Shown: positions 1 to 6,274 of the stretch, in pieces
Layout of the letters: each line of letters opens with the position of its first letter
Numbering within the stretch: position 1 is the first letter of the stretch
Source of the DNA: Balneolales bacterium
GTDB taxonomy: Bacteria > Bacteroidota > Rhodothermia > Balneolales > Natronogracilivirgulaceae
Direction: 5' to 3'
Assembly (NCBI GenBank): GCA_007131625.1
Contig: SLQC01000022.1
Location: 1-6,361 of the forward strand
DNA length: 6,361 nucleotides
The notes under the pieces: generated by a model
What the model was told of the DNA's origin: nothing
What the model saw: only the letters and a program-made list of their open reading frames with translations
Database searches by the model: none
Translations under genes and position numbers: made by a program

Positions 1-564
1 ATTGTCGATGACAACGGTAAGGAAGTGAAGCCCGGTGAAGAGGGCAAACTGGTCGTCAAAACGCCCTGGCCGGGTATGGCTCGTACGATTTTCAGAGATC
101 CTGAGCGGTATGTGGAAACCTACTGGAATGAGTATGAGAAGAAGGGATGGTACAAGGCCGGTGACTCTGCCCGGATTGACGAGGACGGGTATATTTGGAT
201 CATCGGACGGATAGATGATGTGATAAAGGTCAGTGGATATCGCCTTGGCACCGCCGAAGTGGAAAGCGCGCTGGTCAGCCATCCGGCTGTCTCAGAATCT
301 GCTGCAATTGCACTGCCACACGAGGTAAAAGGTAATGCTATCTATACCTATGTGATCTTGAAGGAAGGGTATAAAGGTAACAAAGAACTCGAGGAGGAAC
401 TGCAGAAGCATGTGAGCAATGAAATCGGGCCTATTGCCCGGCCGGAAGTGGTCAAGTTTCTCGAGTCACTTCCAAAGACACGCAGTGGCAAGATAATGCG
501 ACGGGTACTTAAAGCCAGGGCACTTGGAGTCGACGAAGGGGATTTGTCTACTCTGGAGGATTAA
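1..564 (+). CDS. acs: acetyl-CoA synthetase (AMP-forming), C-terminal part, 5' truncated by window edge
   Basis: The frame is open from base 1 and ends at TAA 562-564, giving the last 187 residues of an AMP-forming acyl-CoA synthetase, most likely acetyl-CoA synthetase. The family activates acetate with ATP to acetyl-AMP and then forms acetyl-CoA in the cytoplasm. Visible in order (fragment numbering): PWPGMARTIF near residues 22-31, the YWN...GWYKAGDSA block at 41-57 with the ribose-binding Asp of GDSA, the hinge and A8 motif GRIDDVIKVSGYRLGTAEVE at 69-88, and the C-terminal A10 motif PKTRSGKIMRR at 158-168. Its SGK lysine (residue 164) is the catalytic lysine that is commonly acetylated in Acs. 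The ending GVDEGDLSTLED is typical of the family. The N-terminal two thirds lie outside the window. A GTG at 25 is internal, not a start. Propionyl-CoA synthetase is a less likely alternative. Confidence 0.93.
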   Translation: MVDDNGKEVKPGEEGKLVVKTPWPGMARTIFRDPERYVETYWNEYEKKGWYKAGDSARIDEDGYIWIIGRIDDVIKVSGYRLGTAEVESALVSHPAVSESAAIALPHEVKGNAIYTYVILKEGYKGNKELEEELQKHVSNEIGPIARPEVVKFLESLPKTRSGKIMRRVLKARALGVDEGDLSTLED

Positions 565-648
565 ACCGGCTTTTCGGTGGCATTTTGTGGCAGGTTGAGT
601 CACATCAATCCAAATGTGAACTTCACAAAGTATCGTAATAAAATTCGA

Positions 649-679
649 TCCGGTTAATCACCGGACGGTTTATTATTTG
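649..679. terminator. candidate terminator hairpin after acs
   Basis: A perfect 6-bp stem TCCGGT/ACCGGA (649-654, 660-665) closes a TAATC loop. On the + strand it is followed by an interrupted T-rich stretch (668-679), and on the - strand by TCGAATTTTATT. It lies between convergent genes, so it could stop both. The U tract is imperfect, so intrinsic termination is only likely, not certain. Confidence 0.35.
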
Positions 680-681
680 AG

Positions 682-744
682 TGCGCCCGACACGGCGCAT
701 TCACTTTGTTGTGAACATCACCTGTGCACCCGACACGGAGGGCA
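682..744. repeat. short direct repeat with hairpin-forming units
   Basis: Two copies of GTGCnCCCGACACGG lie 43 bases apart (681-695 and 724-738), each followed shortly by GCATT. The first copy is a perfect hairpin, TGCGCC/GGCGCA with loop CGACAC. The second is an imperfect version, with TGC pairing GCA around the same loop. Between them is another hairpin, TTCAC/GTGAA (700-715). Function unknown. It could be a structured 3' UTR or a small repeat family. Confidence 0.45.
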
Positions 745-792
745 TTAACCGAACGACAAGGGTGTCCATTTATCTCTACTTCAGTTTTCCTC

Positions 793-1683
793 TTATTTGA
801 TGGTCGGTTTTTTCATTCTGCGTGGATTGATCGTAAAGACGGCGGTTTCCACATGCCGGGCTACATTCGACGCTGTACTGCCCAAACGAAGATAATCGAG
901 ACCGGTCCGGCCGATGGTTGACATCACAATGAGATTATAATCGTTTTTATGAGCAAGTTTTGTGATTTTTTCATGTATCGACTTTTTGGTTGACACAATC
1001 TCTGTTCTCACCTTGTCCCGCATATCGTCGAAGTGTTCGTCGACCAGTTCCCGAATCTGCTTTTTCTTGGTGTCGATTGCAGACTGGATCTGCGGAATAC
1101 TGCCGAACTGCTCAAAACTGACGACATGAATGATGTCCAGATCGGCACCTGAAGCCTTAGCGATACTCCGTGCAAATGGAATGGCTTTCAAAGAATTATT
1201 GGAAAAATCGGTGGTCAGAAGGATCTTTTTCAGAGGTTTTACCCGCGATGCTTCCTCGACAACAAGCACAGGTACCGGTGCAAACCGGATCACCTTCATC
1301 GCCACAGATCCCATAATAAGTCGAGAAAATCCGGTCCGGCCATGTGTGGTCATAACAACCAGATCAAAATTATGAGCGGCTTCAATTATCGCTTCGGACG
1401 GATTGCCTACATGCACTATTCCTTTGTTAAGATATTTTGCATCCACCCGTTTGGATGCGGCATCGTCCAGCTTTTTAATCAGTTTTTGCTCCAGTTCTTC
1501 ATGAGCATCGGAAAACTTTTTCGAAGTACCAGTTTCCAATTCGTCGAGATCGCTCATCGAAACGAAAGAGTGAAATGGTGTGATGGCACCGTCGAAAATC
1601 TCGGCAATGGCTGTTGCAGCATCCAGAGCTTTATAGCTCAGATTTGAAAAATCGATCGGTACTAAAATATTGGCATTTTTCAT
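793..1683 (-). CDS. tandem-domain universal stress protein (usp1)
   Basis: The protein has 296 residues and two UspA domains, roughly residues 1-145 and 150-290. Domain 1 opens with NILVPIDFS (4-12) and domain 2 with KKILLTTDFS (152-161), the usual Usp first strand with its nucleotide-contacting Asp. The nucleotide loops are MTTHGRTGFSRLIMGS (111-126) and MSTIGRTGLDYLRLGS (254-269). They match the family pattern G-2X-G-9X-G(S/T) except that the first Gly is Thr or Ser, and the second loop has Ile where His is common. Usp proteins are cytoplasmic, often ATP-binding, and linked to starvation, redox and energy stress. The exact role here is unknown. The start ATG at 1683 matches the collinear start of the neighbouring paralogue. 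No Shine-Dalgarno is visible and the leader is A/T-rich. The gene lies downstream of usp2 across a 316-base gap filled with structured repeats, so it may be separately controlled. Confidence 0.93.
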   Translation of the reverse strand: MKNANILVPIDFSNLSYKALDAATAIAEIFDGAITPFHSFVSMSDLDELETGTSKKFSDAHEELEQKLIKKLDDAASKRVDAKYLNKGIVHVGNPSEAIIEAAHNFDLVVMTTHGRTGFSRLIMGSVAMKVIRFAPVPVLVVEEASRVKPLKKILLTTDFSNNSLKAIPFARSIAKASGADLDIIHVVSFEQFGSIPQIQSAIDTKKKQIRELVDEHFDDMRDKVRTEIVSTKKSIHEKITKLAHKNDYNLIVMSTIGRTGLDYLRLGSTASNVARHVETAVFTINPRRMKKPTIK

Positions 1684-1774
1684 GTGTTTTAAATTTTTGA
1701 TTTATATGATCACATGGATCACCCATGCTTTAATCATGCTCGTGTGTGTCGGTTACCAGACATGGGTGTTTCAT
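1684..1774 (-). repeat. structured repeat copy D (adjacent to usp1 start)
   Basis: Described in + orientation. P0 is the hairpin TGATC/GATCA (1707-1711, 1717-1721). P1 is a perfect 8-bp outer stem, CACCCATG/CATGGGTG (1720-1727, 1761-1768), which overlaps P0 by two bases. The conserved block TAATCATGC is at 1731-1739, followed by TGTGTG. P3 is GTCGG/CC-A-GAC (1748-1761) with a one-base bulge. P2 is weak in this copy. The A/T-rich spacer between P0 and the usp1 start codon is 23 bases (1684-1706). At its far end the unit carries ATGAAA (- strand, 1774-1769), like the start of korB. Strand is given as - by its placement in the usp1 leader only. Confidence 0.7.
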
Positions 1775-1859
1775 CTTTTTATTTCAAAGGACAGATGTAA
1801 TGTCCATGTCGAAAATAATCATGCGTTTGTGTGTCGAATTGCCGATATGACCATTTCGC
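1775..1859 (-). repeat. structured repeat copy B
   Basis: In + orientation P0 is GGACA/TGTCC (1789-1805). The 20-base block 1789-1808 is identical to 6298-6317 in copy A. P2 is CGAAA/GTTTG (1810-1814, 1825-1829), where four of five positions pair if G-U is allowed. The invariant TAATCATGC (1816-1824) lies in the P2 loop and stem edge. TGTGTG follows, then a short P3, TCG/CGA (1834-1836, 1843-1845), and TGACCATTTC (1848-1857). The spacer to the next unit is shorter than in copies A and D (14 bases to the ATGAAA of copy D). Confidence 0.7.
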
Positions 1860-1879
1860 TTATGCGTTTCACTGAGCAT

Positions 1880-1981
1880 GCTGTTTATAATATATAAATT
1901 ACAAGGTCACATGTAATGTTATGACCGTGTTTAATCATACTTATGTGTGACCGGGCACTTGCTCGGTCATGACCATTTCAT
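1880..1981 (-). repeat. structured repeat copy C (just after usp2 stop on the - strand)
   Basis: In + orientation P0 is GGTCA/TGACC (1905-1909, 1922-1926) with a longer loop than the other copies. P2 is CGTGT/TTATG (1926-1930, 1941-1945) with two G-U pairs. The conserved TAATCAT is at 1932-1938 and TGTGTG follows. P3 is the strongest of the set, GACCG/CGGTC extended by a wobble and a GC/GC pair (1949-1968). The perfect palindrome GGTCATGACC (1965-1974) closes the unit. Next comes CATTTCATCTGTTTA, whose - strand reading TAAACAGATGAAAT is identical to the korB start region. Copy C lies 18 bases past the usp2 stop. Confidence 0.7.
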
Positions 1982-1999
1982 CTGTTTAAATGTTTATGA

Positions 2000-2875
2000 T
2001 TAGGAGGATTTGATTGGTTTTACACTAAGTACGGCGGTTTTAACATGACGCATTACACTGGAAGAAGTACTTCCAAGCATCAGGTAGTCGAGGCCGGTGC
2101 GGCCAATAGTTGACATGACAATCAGGTTGTAAGGCCTCGATTTGGTGAGCCGAACAATTTCTTCGTGGACCGCTTTATCGGAAAAAATAACCTCGGTGTG
2201 GACTTGATCCCTCAGATCACCAAGATATTTATCAGCCATTTCTTTAAGCTTCAACTTGCGTTCGTTGCTGTCGTGCTGTGCCTGGGCGAGTGTATCGAAC
2301 TGTTCAAAACTGACAATATGTACCAGGTCTATCTCGGCGCCGGTTACTTCTGCGAATTCGGCCGCGGGTTCAAAAGCGTAGATTGAATTATCGGAAAAAT
2401 CGGTGGTAAGCAAAATGCGCTTTAGTGGAATCACCTGGCTCTCCTCTTCGATGATAAGAACGGGTGTATGGGATGTTCGCAAAACTTTTGCGCAAATAGA
2501 GCCCAGAATTAGCCGTGAAAAGCCGGTTCGCCCATGCGTGCTCATAATAATCAGGTCAAAATCCTTGCCTGCATCGGTAATGGCCCGGGCGGCATTGCCG
2601 ATTTTAACCATTGGTTCGGCACGATAGGGTTCATCGATATATTCATTGGAAATTTGATCCAGTTTGTTGAATAACGTTTTTTCCAATGTGCGAAGATCGG
2701 CTTCCGGACTGGTTTCGCCCATATAGTAGAATCCGTCGAGTTCGTTGATCTGCATGTAAGCGTGGAAAAGAGTAATCGTACCGTCAAACAACCGGGCAAT
2801 AGATAAGGCAGTTGGTATGGCAATCAAACTCAGATCCGAAAAATCGGTAGAGACGAGAATTCGGGGCTTTTTCAT
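2000..2875 (-). CDS. tandem-domain universal stress protein (usp2)
   Basis: The protein has 291 residues from the chosen start and two UspA domains, about 1-145 and 150-290. Domain 1 begins PRILVSTDFS and domain 2 begins KRILLTTDFS (152-161). The nucleotide loops are MSTHGRTGFSRLILGS (111-126) and MSTIGRTGLDYLMLGS (254-269). It is a clear paralogue of usp1: motifs fall at the same residue numbers throughout and segments such as YNLIVMSTIGRTGLDYL are identical, so a tandem gene duplication is very likely. An upstream in-frame ATG at 2887 adds MEQR. I prefer 2875 because GGAG lies six bases before it and because it aligns exactly with the usp1 N-terminus. Probable role: cytoplasmic stress protein with nucleotide-binding ability. 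The first Gly of the G-2X-G-9X-G(S/T) motif is Ser in both domains. It follows the patatin gene by 90 bases and precedes the structured repeat array. Confidence 0.93.
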   Translation of the reverse strand: MKKPRILVSTDFSDLSLIAIPTALSIARLFDGTITLFHAYMQINELDGFYYMGETSPEADLRTLEKTLFNKLDQISNEYIDEPYRAEPMVKIGNAARAITDAGKDFDLIIMSTHGRTGFSRLILGSICAKVLRTSHTPVLIIEEESQVIPLKRILLTTDFSDNSIYAFEPAAEFAEVTGAEIDLVHIVSFEQFDTLAQAQHDSNERKLKLKEMADKYLGDLRDQVHTEVIFSDKAVHEEIVRLTKSRPYNLIVMSTIGRTGLDYLMLGSTSSSVMRHVKTAVLSVKPIKSS

Positions 2876-2881
2876 ACGTTG

Positions 2882-2885
2882 CTCC
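2882..2885 (-). promoter_or_regulatory. ribosome binding site of usp2 (decides the start)
   Basis: GGAG on the - strand lies six bases before ATG 2875 and inside the codons of the alternative start at 2887. This spacing supports initiation at 2875. It is the only clear Shine-Dalgarno match seen in front of the four - strand genes. Confidence 0.5.
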
Positions 2886-2894
2886 ATGTTGGTG

Positions 2895-2902
2895 TAAATA
2901 TA
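2895..2902 (-). promoter_or_regulatory. possible -10 element upstream of usp2
   Basis: TATATTTA on the - strand lies about 20 bases before the usp2 start. It resembles a -10 box, or the Bacteroidota TAnnTTTG element with one mismatch. No convincing -35 partner was found, so this is weak evidence for a usp2 promoter separate from the patatin gene. Confidence 0.2.
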
Positions 2903-2927
2903 TCCTCAATGTAGTTAAAACCCCTTT

Positions 2928-2947
2928 GCCGGACAAGATTTACCGGC
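2928..2947. other. inverted repeat in the patatin-usp2 gap
   Basis: GCCGG/CCGGC (2928-2932, 2943-2947) encloses a 10-base loop about 20 bases beyond the patatin stop codon. On the - strand it is followed by AAAGGGGTTTTAAC, not a clean U tract. It may be a weak terminator or an mRNA-stabilising hairpin. Confidence 0.3.
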
Positions 2948-2965
2948 CAGATGACGAATAATTTT

Positions 2966-5152
2966 TTAAAAATTCAGACCGACCCGGAACTCATACAATA
3001 CCGGATTGTCGTTGCTTCCCATTAGCACCAGTTCGAGTGGGCCAAGTAGTGTATTCCAGCCCAGGATGGTAGCCCATCCCCATAACGGGTAACGATCGAA
3101 AACAGACAGGTCGAGCTGATCATAAATGTCACCGATGTTGACACCCGGAGTGACGTAGAAGTTGCGGTAAAACTGATATTGTGCCGCCAGGCGCAGCGTT
3201 AGAAGATTGTTACCGGCCAGTGCGTCTTTGCGATATCCCCAGAACTGTTGATGTCCCCCGGCATAAAAACGATAATGGAGCGGCGGGTTTCCACCAAAAA
3301 TATGTCCCGCCCGAGTTTGCTGAAGAATGGTCAACCGGTTGGTTGCAGGATAGTTCGCATTCCACTTTGCATAAACACGTCCGAAAGTCACTTCATTGGG
3401 AAGAAATTTAGGGGAAAAATCCGTTCGTATCTCGAAATGGTGCCCGTTCGTGGGCATATGCGAGCGGTTCAGGTTGTCGAATTCCAACTCTCCGGCTAAG
3501 ACATGCAAACTATTCCAGTTGATCGGTACGACCAGTTCACCGTAACTTTCAGTCAGGTTAAAGTATTCGAAATGGTACCCGACGCCGGCACGGAATATGG
3601 AGGCGTACAGTGGTCCGATCAAACCCTCCCCGTACAGGATGTCGGTACGTAAATTGGATTGTCTGCGCCCACCTTCAAAAACATCGATTTCGCGTTCCCG
3701 GAAACCGCCTGCACCATAGAAGGAAAGCCGGGGTTCGATACCGATGTAATTGAAGTACTGTACCTCTGCCATCGCTTCGTATCCGGCGCGGATGTTCAAA
3801 CGGGCTGTGGATGCGGGGAAGAACATATCTCGGAACGTAGTATTGAAAAGCAAAGAGGGACCGGTCGTGCTGTTATGGTGAACACCGGCCTGGATGTAGT
3901 TGGTAGTCTGTTCTTCAAAATAGATGGTCAGGTCCACCTCATCGTCTTCCAAGTGAAGGCGGTAGGTGATTTTATTGAATCGGTGCATGCCATACAGTCG
4001 CAGAAGCCCCTGATTGAGTGTGCTCTCATGAATAACTGAGTTGTCGGCGATCTGAAGTTTGGATCGGATGTGATCTTCCGGTACGGTTTCAAGGCCTTCG
4101 AATCGGACTTTCCGGATATTCAAATAGGATGTCGACATGTATTTCGAAACTTCAGGTTTGTCGTCAGAGCCGCGCAGATGATTCAGTGAGTCTGCCAAAG
4201 CACGGATCTCATCGATATGCTCCCGTGCAGCATCCTCGCCGGCCTGTATGATTTCGTCCACATCACTAAAACTCAGTGTGGTATATTTTCTCAGGTTTGG
4301 TTGCAGATAGTAGTCGGCTCTTTCTTTCTGGTTCAGAATGGAAGAGCGCATGACGGCAGCCATGGTCTGGTTGACGATATCCGGCAGCGACATCAATTCG
4401 TCAGCAGGTTTGAGATCAGAACTGGAATTAATGGCGATGACAAAATCAGCCCCAAGATCGAAAGTCTCTTGTACGGGCAGATTGTTGACTAAACCACCAT
4501 CGACAAGGTACTTGTCATCAATCCTGACCGGCTTGAAAACGGATGGAATGGACATGCTTGCACGGATGGCATCGGGCAGGAATCCTCGATCCAGCACGAC
4601 CTGTTCCCCGGTTTCCAGATCGGTTGCGATGCAGAGAAATGGCCGGGGCAGGGTCCGAAAATCTTCGGTATTGTGATAATTCCAGGTTAGCTGGGCCAGA
4701 AAGTTGAAGGTGTGATTTCCAGAAACAAGTCCGGTTGGAAACTGAATATTTCTGCCCTTGACCTGGAAAGTAAGTATGAAGCGGCCGTCGAGCATTTTCT
4801 CTTCCATTGGAAGATGAATACGGTGGATGCGCTCTACTAAAAGCTGACGCCAGTCGGTTGCCCGGGCGATCTGTTCAATCTGCTGCTGGTCGTAACCGAT
4901 AGCGTAGAGTGCCCCGACAATGGCACCCATACTGGTACCGGCAATGACATCTACGGGCATGCCCACTTCTTCAAAAACTTTCAGGACACCGATATGGGCG
5001 AGGCCGGCAGCTCCTCCCCCACTCAGGGTCAGTCCTACTACAAACTCTGTTTTCTCCGTATCGGTGGCGTAGGTGCCGGGTGATGCAGCAAGAACCGGCT
5101 GGGCGATTGCCGATATAAACAGAAAGATAAGAGATGCGGCAAGCAGGATCAT
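2966..5152 (-). CDS. secreted patatin-like phospholipase with POTRA and Omp85-type beta-barrel (PlpD-like, type Vd)
   Basis: The 728-residue protein starts with a hydrophobic signal peptide (residues 1-22, cleavage near VLA/AS). The patatin domain spans about 38-325: oxyanion-hole motif SGGGAAG (44-50), nucleophile elbow GTSMG with Ser74, and the dyad Asp218 in DGG. All catalytic features are intact, so lipid acyl hydrolase (phospholipase A) activity is expected. A single POTRA-like domain lies at about 343-415 (YLNIRKVRFEGLE...DLTIYFEE). A beta-barrel of the bacterial surface antigen/Omp85 type fills about 418-728. It includes FWGYR (637-641), resembling the loop-6 VRGY motif, and a terminal Phe typical of outer-membrane barrels. 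This order matches PlpD, the type Vd autotransporter family of Pseudomonas. The signal peptide has no Lys or Arg before its hydrophobic core, and an in-frame TAG shortly upstream rules out a longer start. It follows korB by 69 bases. Confidence 0.93.
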   Translation of the reverse strand: MILLAASLIFLFISAIAQPVLAASPGTYATDTEKTEFVVGLTLSGGGAAGLAHIGVLKVFEEVGMPVDVIAGTSMGAIVGALYAIGYDQQQIEQIARATDWRQLLVERIHRIHLPMEEKMLDGRFILTFQVKGRNIQFPTGLVSGNHTFNFLAQLTWNYHNTEDFRTLPRPFLCIATDLETGEQVVLDRGFLPDAIRASMSIPSVFKPVRIDDKYLVDGGLVNNLPVQETFDLGADFVIAINSSSDLKPADELMSLPDIVNQTMAAVMRSSILNQKERADYYLQPNLRKYTTLSFSDVDEIIQAGEDAAREHIDEIRALADSLNHLRGSDDKPEVSKYMSTSYLNIRKVRFEGLETVPEDHIRSKLQIADNSVIHESTLNQGLLRLYGMHRFNKITYRLHLEDDEVDLTIYFEEQTTNYIQAGVHHNSTTGPSLLFNTTFRDMFFPASTARLNIRAGYEAMAEVQYFNYIGIEPRLSFYGAGGFREREIDVFEGGRRQSNLRTDILYGEGLIGPLYASIFRAGVGYHFEYFNLTESYGELVVPINWNSLHVLAGELEFDNLNRSHMPTNGHHFEIRTDFSPKFLPNEVTFGRVYAKWNANYPATNRLTILQQTRAGHIFGGNPPLHYRFYAGGHQQFWGYRKDALAGNNLLTLRLAAQYQFYRNFYVTPGVNIGDIYDQLDLSVFDRYPLWGWATILGWNTLLGPLELVLMGSNDNPVLYEFRVGLNF

Positions 5153-5178
5153 GGAAATGGTGAAATGGATCTAGTGGA

Positions 5179-5209
5179 GCGGGTCAGGTGAAGGAATCAC
5201 CCGACTCGC
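5179..5209. other. strong hairpin between korB and the patatin gene
   Basis: On the + strand GCGGGTC/GACTCGC (5179-5185, 5203-5209, one G-U) is stacked, after an A-C mismatch, on GGTGA/TCACC (5187-5191, 5197-5201) with loop AGGAA. That is about twelve pairs. On the - strand the G-U becomes an A-C mismatch and the A-C becomes a G-U, so the helix is of similar strength there. No U tract follows on the - strand. It could be an RNA-processing or stability element between the two cistrons, or a Rho-type pause site. Confidence 0.45.
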
Positions 5210-5221
5210 CGCATAGTCTGA

Positions 5222-6274
5222 TTACGTTACAACCCAGGTCTCCTCTCCTGCAAGCAATTCATCGAGATTGGGTTCACCGTGTTGATCCTTTGCTGCAGCA
5301 ATTTGATCCTGGAGGAGGCCCTCATAGGTCGAACGTTCCTCGGCAAAGAGCACACCGAATGGCCTTGGCAGATGTCCCACTTCTCTATTGTCTTCGAAAA
5401 ACGTGGTCAGCAACCAGGCTTTGTTACGGTCTTTCTCGTCGTGAATCCAGAGGTCGTCATCGGACCAGTCTCCTTTCTGCAGGTCAACTACTTCGGGGCG
5501 ATAACCGTCGAGCCGGATTCCATGTCTGTCGTCAGGTCCGAATTTCAGAGGTTGTCCATCTTCCAGATAGATACTGGTGGTATCTCTTGTGGATTTGTCG
5601 GTATAGGAGTTGAACGCTCCGTCATTGAAAACAATACAATTCTGATAGATCTCCAGGAACGAGGTGCCTTTATGGAGGTGTGTCCTTTCCAACAAAACCT
5701 GGAGATGTTTGGGATCACGGTCCATGGTACGGGCGACAAACGATCCGTTTGCGCCTAGTGCAAGAGAAAGCGGGTTAAATGGGTTGTCGATCGAGCCCAT
5801 TGGAGTCGATCTTGTGACATGACCTACACGGGAAGTGGGGGAATATTGTCCTTTGGTCAGTCCGTAGATCTCGTTGTTGAATAACAAAATATTTAGATCC
5901 AGGTTTCTTCGAAGCGTGTGAATCATGTGATTTCCGCCGATGGAAAGGCCATCACCATCACCGGTAACCACCCAGACGCTCAACTTCGGCTGAGCGGCTT
6001 TGAGTCCCGTAGCTATGGCCGGCGCCCTGCCGTGAATACCGTGAATGCCGTAGGTATTCATGTAGTACGGAAAGCGTGAAGAGCATCCGATACCAGCAAT
6101 AAAAACAATATTCTCGGGATCAATTCCGGTTTTCGGCATCAGGTTTTGGACCTGTTTGAGGATGGTGTAGTCTCCGCACCCCGGACACCAGCGTACATCC
6201 TGGTCTGATGCAAAGTCCTTCCCTTTGCGTTCTCCGTTAGTGGGGGCTCTGTCGATTGTTTTTTGCGATTTCAT
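5222..6274 (-). CDS. korB: 2-oxoacid:ferredoxin oxidoreductase, beta subunit (probably 2-oxoglutarate)
   Basis: This 350-residue protein is the thiamine-diphosphate-binding beta subunit of a 2-oxoacid:ferredoxin oxidoreductase. The enzyme links oxidative decarboxylation of a 2-oxoacid to CoA-thioester formation and ferredoxin reduction, or the reverse. Visible motifs: WCPGCGDY (29-36), GIGCSSR (61-67), HGIHGRAPAIATG (78-90), and the ThDP/Mg motif GDGD (105-108) with NN at 133-134, followed by EIYGLTKGQ. Cys30, Cys33, Cys64 and Cys213 are in the positions of the four cysteines that hold the beta-subunit [4Fe-4S] cluster. The long C-terminal region (about 235-350) is usual in the KorB type with a fused gamma-alpha partner. 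That partner, korA, would be expected beyond 6361 but is not visible. Substrate choice (2-oxoglutarate versus pyruvate) cannot be settled from sequence alone. No Shine-Dalgarno precedes the ATG. A structured repeat copy ends 23 bases upstream. Confidence 0.93.
   Translation of the reverse strand: MKSQKTIDRAPTNGERKGKDFASDQDVRWCPGCGDYTILKQVQNLMPKTGIDPENIVFIAGIGCSSRFPYYMNTYGIHGIHGRAPAIATGLKAAQPKLSVWVVTGDGDGLSIGGNHMIHTLRRNLDLNILLFNNEIYGLTKGQYSPTSRVGHVTRSTPMGSIDNPFNPLSLALGANGSFVARTMDRDPKHLQVLLERTHLHKGTSFLEIYQNCIVFNDGAFNSYTDKSTRDTTSIYLEDGQPLKFGPDDRHGIRLDGYRPEVVDLQKGDWSDDDLWIHDEKDRNKAWLLTTFFEDNREVGHLPRPFGVLFAEERSTYEGLLQDQIAAAKDQHGEPNLDELLAGEETWVVT

Larger units (their letters stand above)
565..792. 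other. convergent intergenic region rich in inverted repeats
   Basis: This stretch separates the 3' ends of acs (+) and usp1 (-), and I see no credible gene in it. It holds at least five short inverted repeats: 565-578 (ACCG/CGGT), 600-619 (TCACAT/ATGTGA) overlapping 615-627 (TGTGAA/TTCACA), 649-665 (TCCGGT/ACCGGA), 682-699 (TGCGCC/GGCGCA) and 700-715 (TTCAC/GTGAA). The hairpin at 682-699 is partly repeated at 725-744. The region probably contains bidirectional termination signals. The density of structure is higher than a terminator needs. Confidence 0.6.
1684..1999. other. usp2-usp1 intergenic region holding three tandem copies of a structured repeat
   Basis: This 316-base region has no convincing gene. 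It consists almost wholly of three diverged copies (here called D, B and C, from low to high coordinate) of a unit of about 85-100 bases, plus a linker at about 1860-1900. The linker contains the 8-bp palindrome AGCATGCT (1875-1882) and a very A/T-rich patch (1884-1900), which could hold a promoter on either strand. The same unit recurs as copy A upstream of korB. On the - strand the region is the leader of usp1. Confidence 0.75.

Noticed and set aside
600..627. CRP/FNR-type operator (TGTGA and TCACA half-sites)
   Set aside because: The half-sites are spaced by 3 bases (TGTGA-ACT-TCACA) or are in the wrong relative order with 8 bases between, not the required 6. The site lies between gene ends, not before a start.
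681..746. Integron attC site
   Set aside because: There are no GTTRRRY/RYYYAAC core sites in the right arrangement, and no integrase or cassette context.
724..921. A 65-residue + strand reading frame
   Set aside because: It runs antisense into the end of usp1, begins at a GTG inside a small repeat, and shows no recognisable domain or ribosome binding site.
1769..1790. Rho-independent terminator formed by copy D P1 plus a following T-rich stretch on the + strand
   Set aside because: The T run is interrupted (TTTCATCTTTTTATTTC) and does not directly follow the stem. No + strand gene precedes it, and the paired feature recurs without a T tract in other copies.
1670..1897. A 75-residue + strand reading frame over the repeat array
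   Set aside because: It overlaps the usp1 start and follows the repeat units, has low-complexity composition and no start signal. It is an incidental frame in structured noncoding DNA.
1684..1999. CRISPR array
   Set aside because: The units are 85-100 bases, diverged, and internally paired throughout. There are no identical short repeats separated by unique spacers, and no cas genes are nearby.
2551..2823. A 90-residue - strand frame inside usp2
   Set aside because: It is an out-of-frame shadow of the well-supported Usp gene.
5188..5758. Two long + strand frames antisense to korB
   Set aside because: Both are complements of a strongly conserved enzyme gene, and their translations have no family features.
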